From: an uncultured Faecalibacterium sp.
GTDB lineage: Bacteria > Bacillota > Clostridia > Oscillospirales > Ruminococcaceae
Assembly: GCA_934553285.1 (NCBI GenBank)
Contig: CAKTFD010000029.1
Location: 1-21,095, forward strand
DNA length: 21,095 nt
Reading direction: 5' to 3'
Part shown: piece after piece, positions 1 to 5,837 of the stretch
How positions within the stretch are numbered: the first letter of the stretch is position 1
Layout: the number at the start of each line of letters is the position of its first letter
The notes under the pieces: model-generated
What the model was told of the DNA's origin: nothing
What the model saw: only the letters and a program-made list of their open reading frames with translations
The model's database searches: none
Made by a program: the position numbers and the translations under genes

Positions 1-13
1 GAAGTCGAAGCAC

Positions 14-117
14 AAAAAAGCTAGCGCTGCGCCAGTCGGCGCTATCGCTTTAACGCTTTTTTCGCTTCTCCGTTTATGGCCCCTCAGTCGCTGCGCGACA
101 GCTCCCCCCGGGGGAGC
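14..117. repeat. Tandem hairpin-forming intergenic repeats
   Basis: This gene-free stretch holds three inverted repeats. TAGCGC (22-27) pairs with GCGCTA (39-44), and the flanks AAAAAAGC (14-21) and GCTTTTTT (55-62) are also complementary. GTCGC/GCGAC pairs around TGC at 87-99. GCTCCCCC (101-108) pairs with GGGGGAGC (110-117) around one C. The segment 81-117 resembles a 'CCTCAGTCGC..GCGACAGCTCCCCC' repeat that I recall as widespread between genes in gut Clostridia; that recollection is not verified. Nothing protein-coding is supported in 1-346. The gene that normally follows jag lies beyond the left edge. Confidence 0.5.
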
Positions 118-129
118 AGGTGCGCTGCA

Positions 130-256
130 AATGCCGTTTGCCGCCACGACCCCTCCTGTGAAAAGGCAATTCTGGAAAATCCGCAGATTTTCCAGAATTG
201 CGAACTAAAAAAATAATGATTCCTCTGATGATGCGCAGAGCGAAGCGGAGCGCATT
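130..256 (+). repeat. Dispersed two-hairpin element, copy A
   Basis: The copy begins with AATGCCGTTTGCCG and carries CTGT at 156-159. Six bases later comes a perfect 16-bp stem (166-181 with 186-201) closed by the tetraloop CGCA. About 28 bases further, ATGCGC (231-236) pairs with GCGCAT (250-255). The same layout and much of the same sequence recur at 13508-13633, but the stems differ with matching changes on both arms. On the + strand there is no T-tract after the stem. Read on the minus strand the first hairpin is followed by CTTTTCACAG, so it could add to termination of the jag transcript. The function is unknown. Confidence 0.8.
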
Positions 257-282
257 CCAGATCCCCCCGCCTGCGGGCAGCC

Positions 283-321
283 AAAAGCGCCCCGCACTTC
301 CCAATGGAAATGCGGGGCGCT
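283..321 (-). terminator. Rho-independent terminator of the rnpA-yidD-yidC-jag operon
   Basis: Read on the minus strand, an 11-bp GC-rich stem (AGCGCCCCGCA paired with TGCGGGGCGCT, 311-321 with 286-296) encloses a 14-base loop and is followed by TTTT. It starts 25 bases beyond the jag stop codon, the usual place for an operon terminator. Confidence 0.85.
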
Positions 322-346
322 GCATGGTTCTGTGGGTATGGCAGCG

Positions 347-1498
347 TTACAGATCGATCTTGCCAAAGCTCAGATCTGCAAAGTCGTCCACGCGCTCAGT
401 GCGCTTGGGTGCCACCGGGGCGGCGTTCTCGGCATCGCGGGGGGCGTAGGTACGCTCCGGCACGCCGGACGGACGCGGGCCACGGGGTGCGCCGCTGCGG
501 CTGCCACGGTAACCGCCGTTGCTGCGGCCACCGTTCTCACTGCGGCGCTCGCCGCGATAACCGCCATTGCGATTACCGCCGGGGCGGCGGCTATTGCTGC
601 GGCCGCCACGGCCACGGCGCTCGCCGTAGGTGTTTTCGGTCTGGGCATCCGGTGCGGTGGAATAGATGACCACGCGGCGGTCACGGCCCTCGCCCTTGCT
701 CTCGCTGCGCACGCCCTCCATCTTGCTGATGGCAGAGTGGATGATGCGGCGCTCGTAGGGGTTCATCGGTTCCATGGCAAAGCTGCGGCCGGTCTTGCGC
801 ACCTTGGCACCAATGCGCTGTGCCAGGGCGGTCAGGTCGCTCTCGCGCTTATCCCGGTAGCCCGCCACATCCAGACCCAGCTTGATGTAATCGCCCTCCA
901 GGCGGTTGGCCACCAGGCTTGCCAGATAGGACAGGCTCTCCATGGTCTCACCGCGGCGGCCGATGAGGGCACCCAGCTTCTCGCCATCCAGACGGATGAT
1001 GGTAGCTTCGCCCTTCTGCACAGCGCTGAACGTCACGTTCTCCACGCCCATCAGGGTGATGACCTCCCGCAGATACTCCACGGCAGCCTTGACCTTGGCG
1101 TTCTCCTCGATAACGATGGGCACTTCCACCTCTTCGGCCTCGGCCTGCTCTGCAGGCACTGCCTCAGCGGGTGCCGGTGCAGCGGCAGGGGCTTTGGCCT
1201 CTTCCTCCGCTGCGGGGGCCTGCTGTGCCACAGGGGCAGCCTCCTGCACGGGGGCGGCAGGCTGCGCGGCCACCGGTTCCACCGGCTTTACCGGCTCTGC
1301 GGCGGGGGCATCCGGCTCCTCCACACTCACGCGCACCTTGGCGGGGGTGGTCTTCAAGCCCAGAAAACCAGTCTTCTGGGGCATTTCCAGCACTTCGTAG
1401 CTGACGTTCATATCGTCTGCCTGCACGCCCAGCAGGGCGCAGGCCTTGGTACGGGCTTCATCGACCGTCTTACCGGTCGCTTCCTGCGTACGGATCAT
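347..1498 (-). CDS. jag: Jag/KhpB RNA-binding protein (Jag_N, KH, R3H) with an RGG-rich tail
   Basis: Protein of 383 residues. Residues 1-55 form the Jag N-terminal domain (KTGFLGLKTTPAKVRV). A long Ala/Pro/Glu linker follows at about 60-128. A KH domain at about 133-215 has its GxxG loop as IGRRGE (179-184). An R3H domain at about 218-282 contains R250-x3-H254. The C-terminus from about 291 to 345 is rich in RGG/NGGYRG repeats, which most family members lack. KhpB proteins bind RNA together with KhpA and influence cell elongation and division in Gram-positive bacteria. The start is set by GGAGGT at 1508-1513, directly against the yidC stop, so jag is the last gene of the operon and follows yidC with a 15-base gap. 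Family assignment is secure; the role of the tail is unknown. Confidence 0.95.
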   Translation of the reverse strand: MIRTQEATGKTVDEARTKACALLGVQADDMNVSYEVLEMPQKTGFLGLKTTPAKVRVSVEEPDAPAAEPVKPVEPVAAQPAAPVQEAAPVAQQAPAAEEEAKAPAAAPAPAEAVPAEQAEAEEVEVPIVIEENAKVKAAVEYLREVITLMGVENVTFSAVQKGEATIIRLDGEKLGALIGRRGETMESLSYLASLVANRLEGDYIKLGLDVAGYRDKRESDLTALAQRIGAKVRKTGRSFAMEPMNPYERRIIHSAISKMEGVRSESKGEGRDRRVVIYSTAPDAQTENTYGERRGRGGRSNSRRPGGNRNGGYRGERRSENGGRSNGGYRGSRSGAPRGPRPSGVPERTYAPRDAENAAPVAPKRTERVDDFADLSFGKIDL

Positions 1499-1513
1499 AA
1501 CCGTTTTACCTCC

Positions 1514-2587
1514 TTATTCCTTGTCCTGCTTGTTCAGCTCGCTCAACGGCACGGTGCGCTCGTCCTTATAGCGCTCGGCATCCAGCTGGCGGGCATACTC
1601 CAGCCGGCGCTTGTTCATCTCGCTGGCGGAAAGGTTCTTTTCCACGGTCTTGCCGGTCTTGGGGTCGGTGACCGTAACGGTGGTGTTCTTCACACCGCGC
1701 TTTTCCTGCTTGCGCTTTGCGGCGATCTCGGCTTCCACTTCCTTGCGCATCTTCTCCGGGTCGTAGAACTTGCGCATGATCTGGGTCTGTGCGGTCATCA
1801 CGATGTTGGAAATGACGTAGTACAGAGAGAATGCCAGCGGGTAGGTAAAGCAGAAGAACAGGTACAGCAGCGGCATCATATACATGGTCAGCTTCATGCT
1901 GCCCTGCATCTGCTGGCCGGAGGCCTTCATGCTGATATGGGTAGACAGGAACATGGTGATGACCGACAGCAACGGCAGCACGATGTCCAGAGAAAGGCCC
2001 AGCTGGGGGATACGGGTCAGGTCGATGCCCAAAAAGTTCATATGCTGGCTGAACTCGGTGATGGTAGCGACCTGCTCGGCGCTAAAGCAGCCCAGCACGG
2101 CGCTGTTGCCTGCCACCACCTGGGCGATGATGTTGGTATCGCGGGTGATCGCGGTAAAGGTAAGGCCGGCAGCGGTCATGGCATCGCCCGCGGCGGTCAG
2201 GGCAGCGGCGCTGATATGGAAGATGCGCTCCAGCGGGTTATACACCACGCCGATAACGCCGAACATGACCAGGAAGTTCAGCAGCATGGGCAGGCAGCCG
2301 GCAGTGGGCTTGTAGCCAAAGTCCTGCTGCAGCTTCATCAGCTCTTCCTGCTGCTTTTCGGGCTTGTCCTTGTACTTGGTCTGGATGTCCATGATCATGG
2401 GCTGGAAGGCGGACATCTTTGCCATGCTCTTCTGCTGGCTCGTCTGCAGGGGGATCTTTACGATGTTGATGAGCAGCGTAAAGAGGATGATGTCCCAGCC
2501 GTAGCTCGGCAGCAGCTTGTAGATCCACTCCATAACATAGCCGAGAGGACCGCTCAGGATGTAAAAAAAGTTCATACCTTTGTCCAT
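1514..2587 (-). CDS. yidC: YidC/Oxa1 family membrane protein insertase
   Basis: Protein of 357 residues that inserts and folds membrane proteins, alone or with SecYEG. Hydrophobic segments lie near residues 12-46, 106-125, 208-228 and 236-262, followed by a basic cytoplasmic tail (about 275-357). The family signature after the first segment is present as IPLQTSQQKSMAKM. There is no lipoprotein lipobox at the N-terminus, unlike B. subtilis SpoIIIJ. The position normally holding the groove arginine or lysine, five residues before the conserved Pro46, is Asn41, with Lys44 three residues later. The start at 2587 has only a weak ribosome site (GGGG); Met5 at 2575 is an alternative with AAAGG immediately before it. 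It lies 113 bases after yidD, and that gap holds a 7-bp hairpin (2676-2692). Confidence 0.95.
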   Translation of the reverse strand: MDKGMNFFYILSGPLGYVMEWIYKLLPSYGWDIILFTLLINIVKIPLQTSQQKSMAKMSAFQPMIMDIQTKYKDKPEKQQEELMKLQQDFGYKPTAGCLPMLLNFLVMFGVIGVVYNPLERIFHISAAALTAAGDAMTAAGLTFTAITRDTNIIAQVVAGNSAVLGCFSAEQVATITEFSQHMNFLGIDLTRIPQLGLSLDIVLPLLSVITMFLSTHISMKASGQQMQGSMKLTMYMMPLLYLFFCFTYPLAFSLYYVISNIVMTAQTQIMRKFYDPEKMRKEVEAEIAAKRKQEKRGVKNTTVTVTDPKTGKTVEKNLSASEMNKRRLEYARQLDAERYKDERTVPLSELNKQDKE

Positions 2588-2700
2588 TCTGCCCCGTCTG
2601 TGGCCCGGGACGCATTATTTTTTTATCGTAGGACACCCTGCCCACAGTGCAGTGCGTCACAAGAAGCTGTTTTATAGCCTGCAAAGCAGGCTCCCGGCCC

Positions 2701-3003
2701 TTATCCCCCATGCCGCTTTTCAAACAGCCTTGCGGGCTGCAGGCGGCGGGCGGTGCTGCGCCATCTGCCCGGCTCCGGTATGGGGTCGTAGCCCCATCTG
2801 CCCAGCGGGTTGCACCGGGCAATGCGCCAGGCCCCCAGCAGAATGCCTTTTACGCAGCCATGGGTCATGATGGCCTGGATGGTATAGTTGCTGCAGCTGG
2901 GTGCAAACCGGCAGCTGCGCCCGATCCAGGGGCTGAGGGTATGCTGATAGATGCGTATGGGCACGCACAGTGCCCTGCGGCAGGCCAGCTGCAGGCGGTT
3001 CAT
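2701..3003 (-). CDS. yidD: YidD membrane protein insertion efficiency factor
   Basis: Protein of 100 residues. It carries the family hallmarks CRFAPSCSNY (31-40) and RCNPLGRWGYDPIP (63-76), including Cys31, Cys37 and Cys64, and an amphipathic basic N-terminus. YidD is a small membrane-associated protein that helps YidC/Sec-dependent insertion. Its ATG overlaps the rnpA stop as ATGA (3000-3003), so the two genes are probably translationally coupled. A GGAG at 3012-3015 lies inside the end of rnpA. The C-terminal 25 residues are basic and less conserved. Confidence 0.95.
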   Translation of the reverse strand: MNRLQLACRRALCVPIRIYQHTLSPWIGRSCRFAPSCSNYTIQAIMTHGCVKGILLGAWRIARCNPLGRWGYDPIPEPGRWRSTARRLQPARLFEKRHGG

Positions 3004-3401
3004 GCCTGCGGCTCCTGCTTTTTGGCCGGGGGCAGCGTGGCAGGGGGCTTTGCGCCGGGGCGCTTGGCCTTATCCGGCAGGCCGGCCTGGGCAAACAGTT
3101 TTGCCACTACGCTGCTCAGCTGCCAGCTTTTCAGCTTCGGGGTCATGCCCCGGGCCACGAACACCAGGTCGTAGCCGCCGATATTATGATCCAGATGCTC
3201 ATCAATGGCCGCCTTCATCACGCGGCGGGCACGGTTGCGCTGCACGGCATGGCCGATCTTTTTGGTGGCGGTCAGGCCCACGCGGGTATTGCGTCCCCGG
3301 GTCTTGAGCACATACATCACCAGTGCGGGGTTCACATAGGATCTGCCGCGGGCATACACACGGCCAAACTCGCTGTTGCGGCGGATAGGACGATAGCGCA
3401 T
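3000..3401 (-). CDS. rnpA: Ribonuclease P protein component
   Basis: Protein of 133 residues, starting MRYRPIRRNSEF. It is the protein subunit that assists the RNase P RNA in removing 5' leaders from tRNA precursors. The RNR signature is KKIGHAVQRNRARR (47-60). I chose the ATG at 3401 because GGAGGT (3411-3416) lies nine bases upstream. A longer frame reaches 3443, but that would put the start next to the predicted transcription start of the promoter at 3453-3481. The last 25 residues form a Pro/Lys/Ala-rich tail, making the protein somewhat longer than typical (about 115). It is the first gene of the rnpA-yidD-yidC-jag operon. Confidence 0.95.
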   Translation of the reverse strand: MRYRPIRRNSEFGRVYARGRSYVNPALVMYVLKTRGRNTRVGLTATKKIGHAVQRNRARRVMKAAIDEHLDHNIGGYDLVFVARGMTPKLKSWQLSSVVAKLFAQAGLPDKAKRPGAKPPATLPPAKKQEPQA

Positions 3402-3452
3402 CGCTTCGGCACCTCCTTTTCGTCCAGGTGCACATGGGTGCACTCTCTAGCC

Positions 3453-3481
3453 AGTATAGCAAAAATTTTTCTACTTTGAAA
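3453..3481 (-). promoter_or_regulatory. Promoter of the rnpA operon (extended -10)
   Basis: On the minus strand TTTCAA (-35, 3476-3481) is followed after 17 bases by TATACT (3453-3458), preceded by TG plus one base, giving an extended -10 (TGCTATACT). The -35 is weak, which is common for extended -10 promoters. It lies between the rpmH terminator and rnpA, so rnpA can be transcribed independently of rpmH. Confidence 0.7.
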
Positions 3482-3519
3482 GCCCATCCGGGCATTTTTA
3501 CGAAAAAACTTTTTGCGTC

Positions 3520-3559
3520 AAAAAAAAAATAAGACCGCCAATCCAATATCAGCGGTCTT
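3520..3559 (-). terminator. Rho-independent terminator after rpmH
   Basis: Read on the minus strand, AAGACCGC (complement of 3552-3559) pairs with GCGGTCTT (complement of 3531-3538) across a 13-base loop. After one A comes a run of ten T residues (3520-3529). It separates rpmH from the rnpA operon. Confidence 0.88.
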
Positions 3560-3607
3560 TTGTGCGCATATTCATTTCTGCGCCGGATCTCACCTGCAAG
3601 GCAGAGA

Positions 3608-3742
3608 TCAGACGGTCAGGCTCTTGCGGCCCTTTGCACGGCGAGCATTGATGACCTTACGGCCGTTCTTGGTGCTCATGCGGGTCAGAAAGCCATGAAC
3701 TTCCTTGCGCTGACGCTTCTTGGGCTGAAAAGTTCTCTTCAT
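3608..3742 (-). CDS. rpmH: 50S ribosomal protein L34
   Basis: A 44-residue, very basic protein: MKRTFQPKKRQRKEVHGF, then a conserved middle ending NARRAKGRKSLTV. This is the full length of the L34 family, a component of the large ribosomal subunit. GGAGG at 3751-3755 lies eight bases before the ATG. The gene has its own promoter (3822-3851) and terminator (3520-3559). It is the classical leftward neighbour of oriC/dnaA. Confidence 0.97.
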   Translation of the reverse strand: MKRTFQPKKRQRKEVHGFLTRMSTKNGRKVINARRAKGRKSLTV

Positions 3743-3821
3743 GGTTGTATCCTCCGTAAAAACTTATCCCAGGTATGGGGTCTGTACTGGTCCCAAATTG
3801 GGGACAGGCTTGCAATTCAAC

Positions 3822-3851
3822 AGTATATCGCATAGTATGACGTTCTGTCAA
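3822..3851 (-). promoter_or_regulatory. Promoter of rpmH
   Basis: On the minus strand a consensus -35 TTGACA (3846-3851) is followed after 18 bases by TATACT (3822-3827). This strong promoter is placed about 80 bases upstream of the rpmH start and suits a ribosomal protein gene. Confidence 0.8.
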
Positions 3852-4030
3852 GCATTTTTTGCGCTTTTCTTCAAACTTTTTGCAGATTTTTGTGTGAAAA
3901 GATTTTCAACTTTTTCACCATTTCCCTGTGGAAAACTTTTTTCTACCAGATATTGTGGTCTTTTTTGCGTTTTTCCACAAGAGCAGAGGCAGGGCTTATT
4001 TTATGTATTATAAATTACATTATAGTAATA
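3852..4030. other. Upstream half of oriC (rpmH-dnaA intergenic), DnaA boxes and AT-rich stretch
   Basis: The rpmH-dnaA gap (3743-4117) has no gene. Two DnaA-box-like 9-mers match the form TTTTCCACA: one inverted at 3927-3935 (TGTGGAAAA) and one direct at 3971-3979. Looser matches lie near 3888-3896. The segment 3997-4033 is strongly AT-rich. By analogy with the bipartite B. subtilis origin this would be the incA/incB part, where DnaA can also repress its own gene. Replication function is inferred from position and boxes. Confidence 0.7.
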
Positions 4031-4059
4031 TAGACGCAGGGAGTTTTTTGTGGTATACT
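4031..4059 (+). promoter_or_regulatory. Promoter of dnaA (extended -10)
   Basis: TAGACG (4031-4036), a 17-base spacer, then TATACT (4054-4059), preceded by TG plus one base (TGGTATACT). The predicted leader is about 50 bases before the dnaA ATG. DnaA boxes at 3927-3935 and 3971-3979 lie just upstream and could mediate autoregulation. Confidence 0.7.
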
Positions 4060-4117
4060 AACCTGGTATCAGCAGCATTGTTGAAAACTTCGACCGATTC
4101 AATGGAGTGGATGTTTT

Positions 4118-5440
4118 ATGGATTCTTTCAAGGACGTTTTAGAAGCGGCCCAGATGTACTGCAAAGCACAGATGGCCGAGCCAACGTATAATCTCTATAT
4201 CGACGGTCTGGAGCCTATCAGCTTTGAGGACTCCAGCCATATCACCCTGTCGGTGCGCAACGATTTTATCTGCAAGATCGTTACCGACCGGTATCTTGGC
4301 CTGCTCAAGGAGGCCTTTAAATCCGTGCTGGGCTTTGATGTGGACATCACCCTGGTGGTGCCCAGCACCCCGCCCCACGAGGTAGTGCTGGCCCAGCAGT
4401 ACGAGGCAAACCCCGCCTCCCCCCAGGGCAACTACGAGTTCACCTTCGAGAACTTTATCAAAGGCCCATCCAACCAGTTTGCGTTTGCTGCTGCGCAGGC
4501 TGTGGCGGCCAACCCCTCCGGCGCATACAACCCGCTGTTCATCTACGGCGGCTCCGGCCTGGGCAAGACCCATCTGCTGACCGCCATCCAGGCCGAGATC
4601 AAACGCACCCACCCCGATTTCGTCATCATGTATGTCACCTGTGAGCAGTTCACCAACGAGCTGATCGCCGCCATCCGCGCCGGCAGCACCGAGGACTTCC
4701 GCATGAAGTACCGCGTGGCAGACCTGCTGCTGGTGGACGATATCCAGTTTATCGCAGGCAAGGAGTCCACCCAGGAGGAGTTTTTCCACACCTTCAACTC
4801 CCTGCACGATGCCCACAAGCAGATCGTTATCGCCTCCGACCGCCCCGCCAAGGAGATCAAGAGCCTGGAAGAGCGGCTGCGCACCCGGTTCGAGTGGGGC
4901 CTGACTGCCGATGTGCAGCCGCCGGATTTTGAGACCCGGGTGGCCATTGTCAAGCGCAAGGCGGAGCTGCTGCACCTGGATCTGCCCGAGGATGTGGCGG
5001 AGTTCATCGCCAACCACCTCAAAAACAACATCCGCCAGCTGGAAGGCGCCGTGAAAAAGCTGAACGCCTACTACATGCTGGAGGGCATCCAGCCGGTTAT
5101 CAGCGTGGCGCAGAACGCCATCAAGGATATCCTCAACGAGACCCAGCCGGTGCCGGTGACCATCGAGAAGATCATCGGCGAGGTATCCCGCACCTTCAAC
5201 GTTTCCCCTGCCGACATCCGCGGCACCAAGCGCAACGCCAATGTGGCCTCCGCCCGCCGCGTTGCCATCTATATCCTGCGGGAGGTCACCGGCATGAGCA
5301 TGGAGGAGATCGGGCGCGAGTTTTCCGGCCGTGATCACTCCACCATCGTCTACTCCCTCAAGACCATGGAGCGGGACATGAAAAACGACCAGCACCTGCG
5401 GGAGACCGTGAGCGATATCATCAAAAACGTGAAGGCTTGA
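4118..5440 (+). CDS. dnaA: Chromosomal replication initiator protein DnaA
   Basis: Protein of 440 residues. Domain I is about 1-80 and domain II is a short linker (about 82-104). Domain III is the AAA+ ATPase with Walker A GGSGLGKT (144-151), Walker B LLLVDD (203-208) and the arginine-rich LRTRFEWG (254-261). Domain IV (about 340-440) holds the DNA-binding signature GRDHSTIVYSL (404-414). ATP-bound DnaA assembles on DnaA boxes and melts the origin. GGAG at 4104-4107 precedes the ATG. The gene lies between the two origin halves, followed by dnaN, as in most Firmicutes. No anomalies were seen. Confidence 0.98.
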   Translation: MDSFKDVLEAAQMYCKAQMAEPTYNLYIDGLEPISFEDSSHITLSVRNDFICKIVTDRYLGLLKEAFKSVLGFDVDITLVVPSTPPHEVVLAQQYEANPASPQGNYEFTFENFIKGPSNQFAFAAAQAVAANPSGAYNPLFIYGGSGLGKTHLLTAIQAEIKRTHPDFVIMYVTCEQFTNELIAAIRAGSTEDFRMKYRVADLLLVDDIQFIAGKESTQEEFFHTFNSLHDAHKQIVIASDRPAKEIKSLEERLRTRFEWGLTADVQPPDFETRVAIVKRKAELLHLDLPEDVAEFIANHLKNNIRQLEGAVKKLNAYYMLEGIQPVISVAQNAIKDILNETQPVPVTIEKIIGEVSRTFNVSPADIRGTKRNANVASARRVAIYILREVTGMSMEEIGREFSGRDHSTIVYSLKTMERDMKNDQHLRETVSDIIKNVKA

Positions 5441-5484
5441 TCAGGGGAAAACCGGGTAAAAGTCATACTCTTTTCAGGGTGATA

Positions 5485-5770
5485 CCCCAAAATATGGGGA
5501 GAAAACGGAACAAAATGGGGAAAATACTCCCATATCTTGTGGCAGAAAGGCGAATCTTTCCACACTTTCAACTAAGTTTTCAACATTTAACATCGTTTCT
5601 CCACATGCGCTGTGGAAAGAAAGCCTGCTTCCCACCTTTCAACAGTTCCTTCACCCTTCTTCCACAACGCGGTGGAAACCCGAACGCCCGCATCAACGCA
5701 GGACATTTCCCAGTTTTCCACATCTTCCCCACCCCCTACTACGATTACTACAACAAGTTCAATATACTAC
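5485..5770 (+). other. Downstream half of oriC (dnaA-dnaN intergenic): DnaA box cluster, DnaA-trio-like run, unwinding region
   Basis: The dnaA-dnaN gap (5441-5837) has no gene. DnaA-box-like 9-mers lie at 5556-5564 (CTTTCCACA), 5597-5605 (TTCTCCACA), 5611-5619 (inverted, TGTGGAAAG), 5658-5666 (TCTTCCACA) and 5714-5722 (TTTTCCACA). Right of the last box comes a short C-rich spacer, then CTACTACGATTACTACAAC (5736-5754), whose complement reads as repeated 3'-GAT-5'-like trinucleotides, then AT-rich DNA (5757-5770). This box / GC-spacer / trio / AT-rich order is that of the B. subtilis basal unwinding system. TATACT at 5763-5768 may be the dnaN -10. A small CCCCA/TGGGG hairpin lies at 5485-5499. 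Confidence 0.85.
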
Positions 5771-5837
5771 AGCCGTTTTGCAGCGTGCCAACCACCGCAC
5801 TTTGCAGCGGAACTGTGCAAAAAGGAGAGATTCTGTT

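Noticed and set aside
166..201. Copy A hairpin as an ordinary rho-independent terminator of a plus-strand gene
   Set aside because: No plus-strand gene precedes it and the plus-strand 3' flank has no T-run; its sequence and geometry recur elsewhere, so a repeat element is the better description.
74..449. Overlapping short frames on both strands in the first 450 bases
   Set aside because: They run through hairpin repeats and the jag terminator, lack ribosome sites and conserved sequence, and the shared peptide with a frame near 13550 is simply the translated repeat element.
3402..3443. A longer rnpA start adding MHPCAPGRKGGAEA
   Set aside because: It is not seen in the family, would begin within a few bases of the predicted transcription start, and the ATG at 3401 has a perfect GGAGGT.
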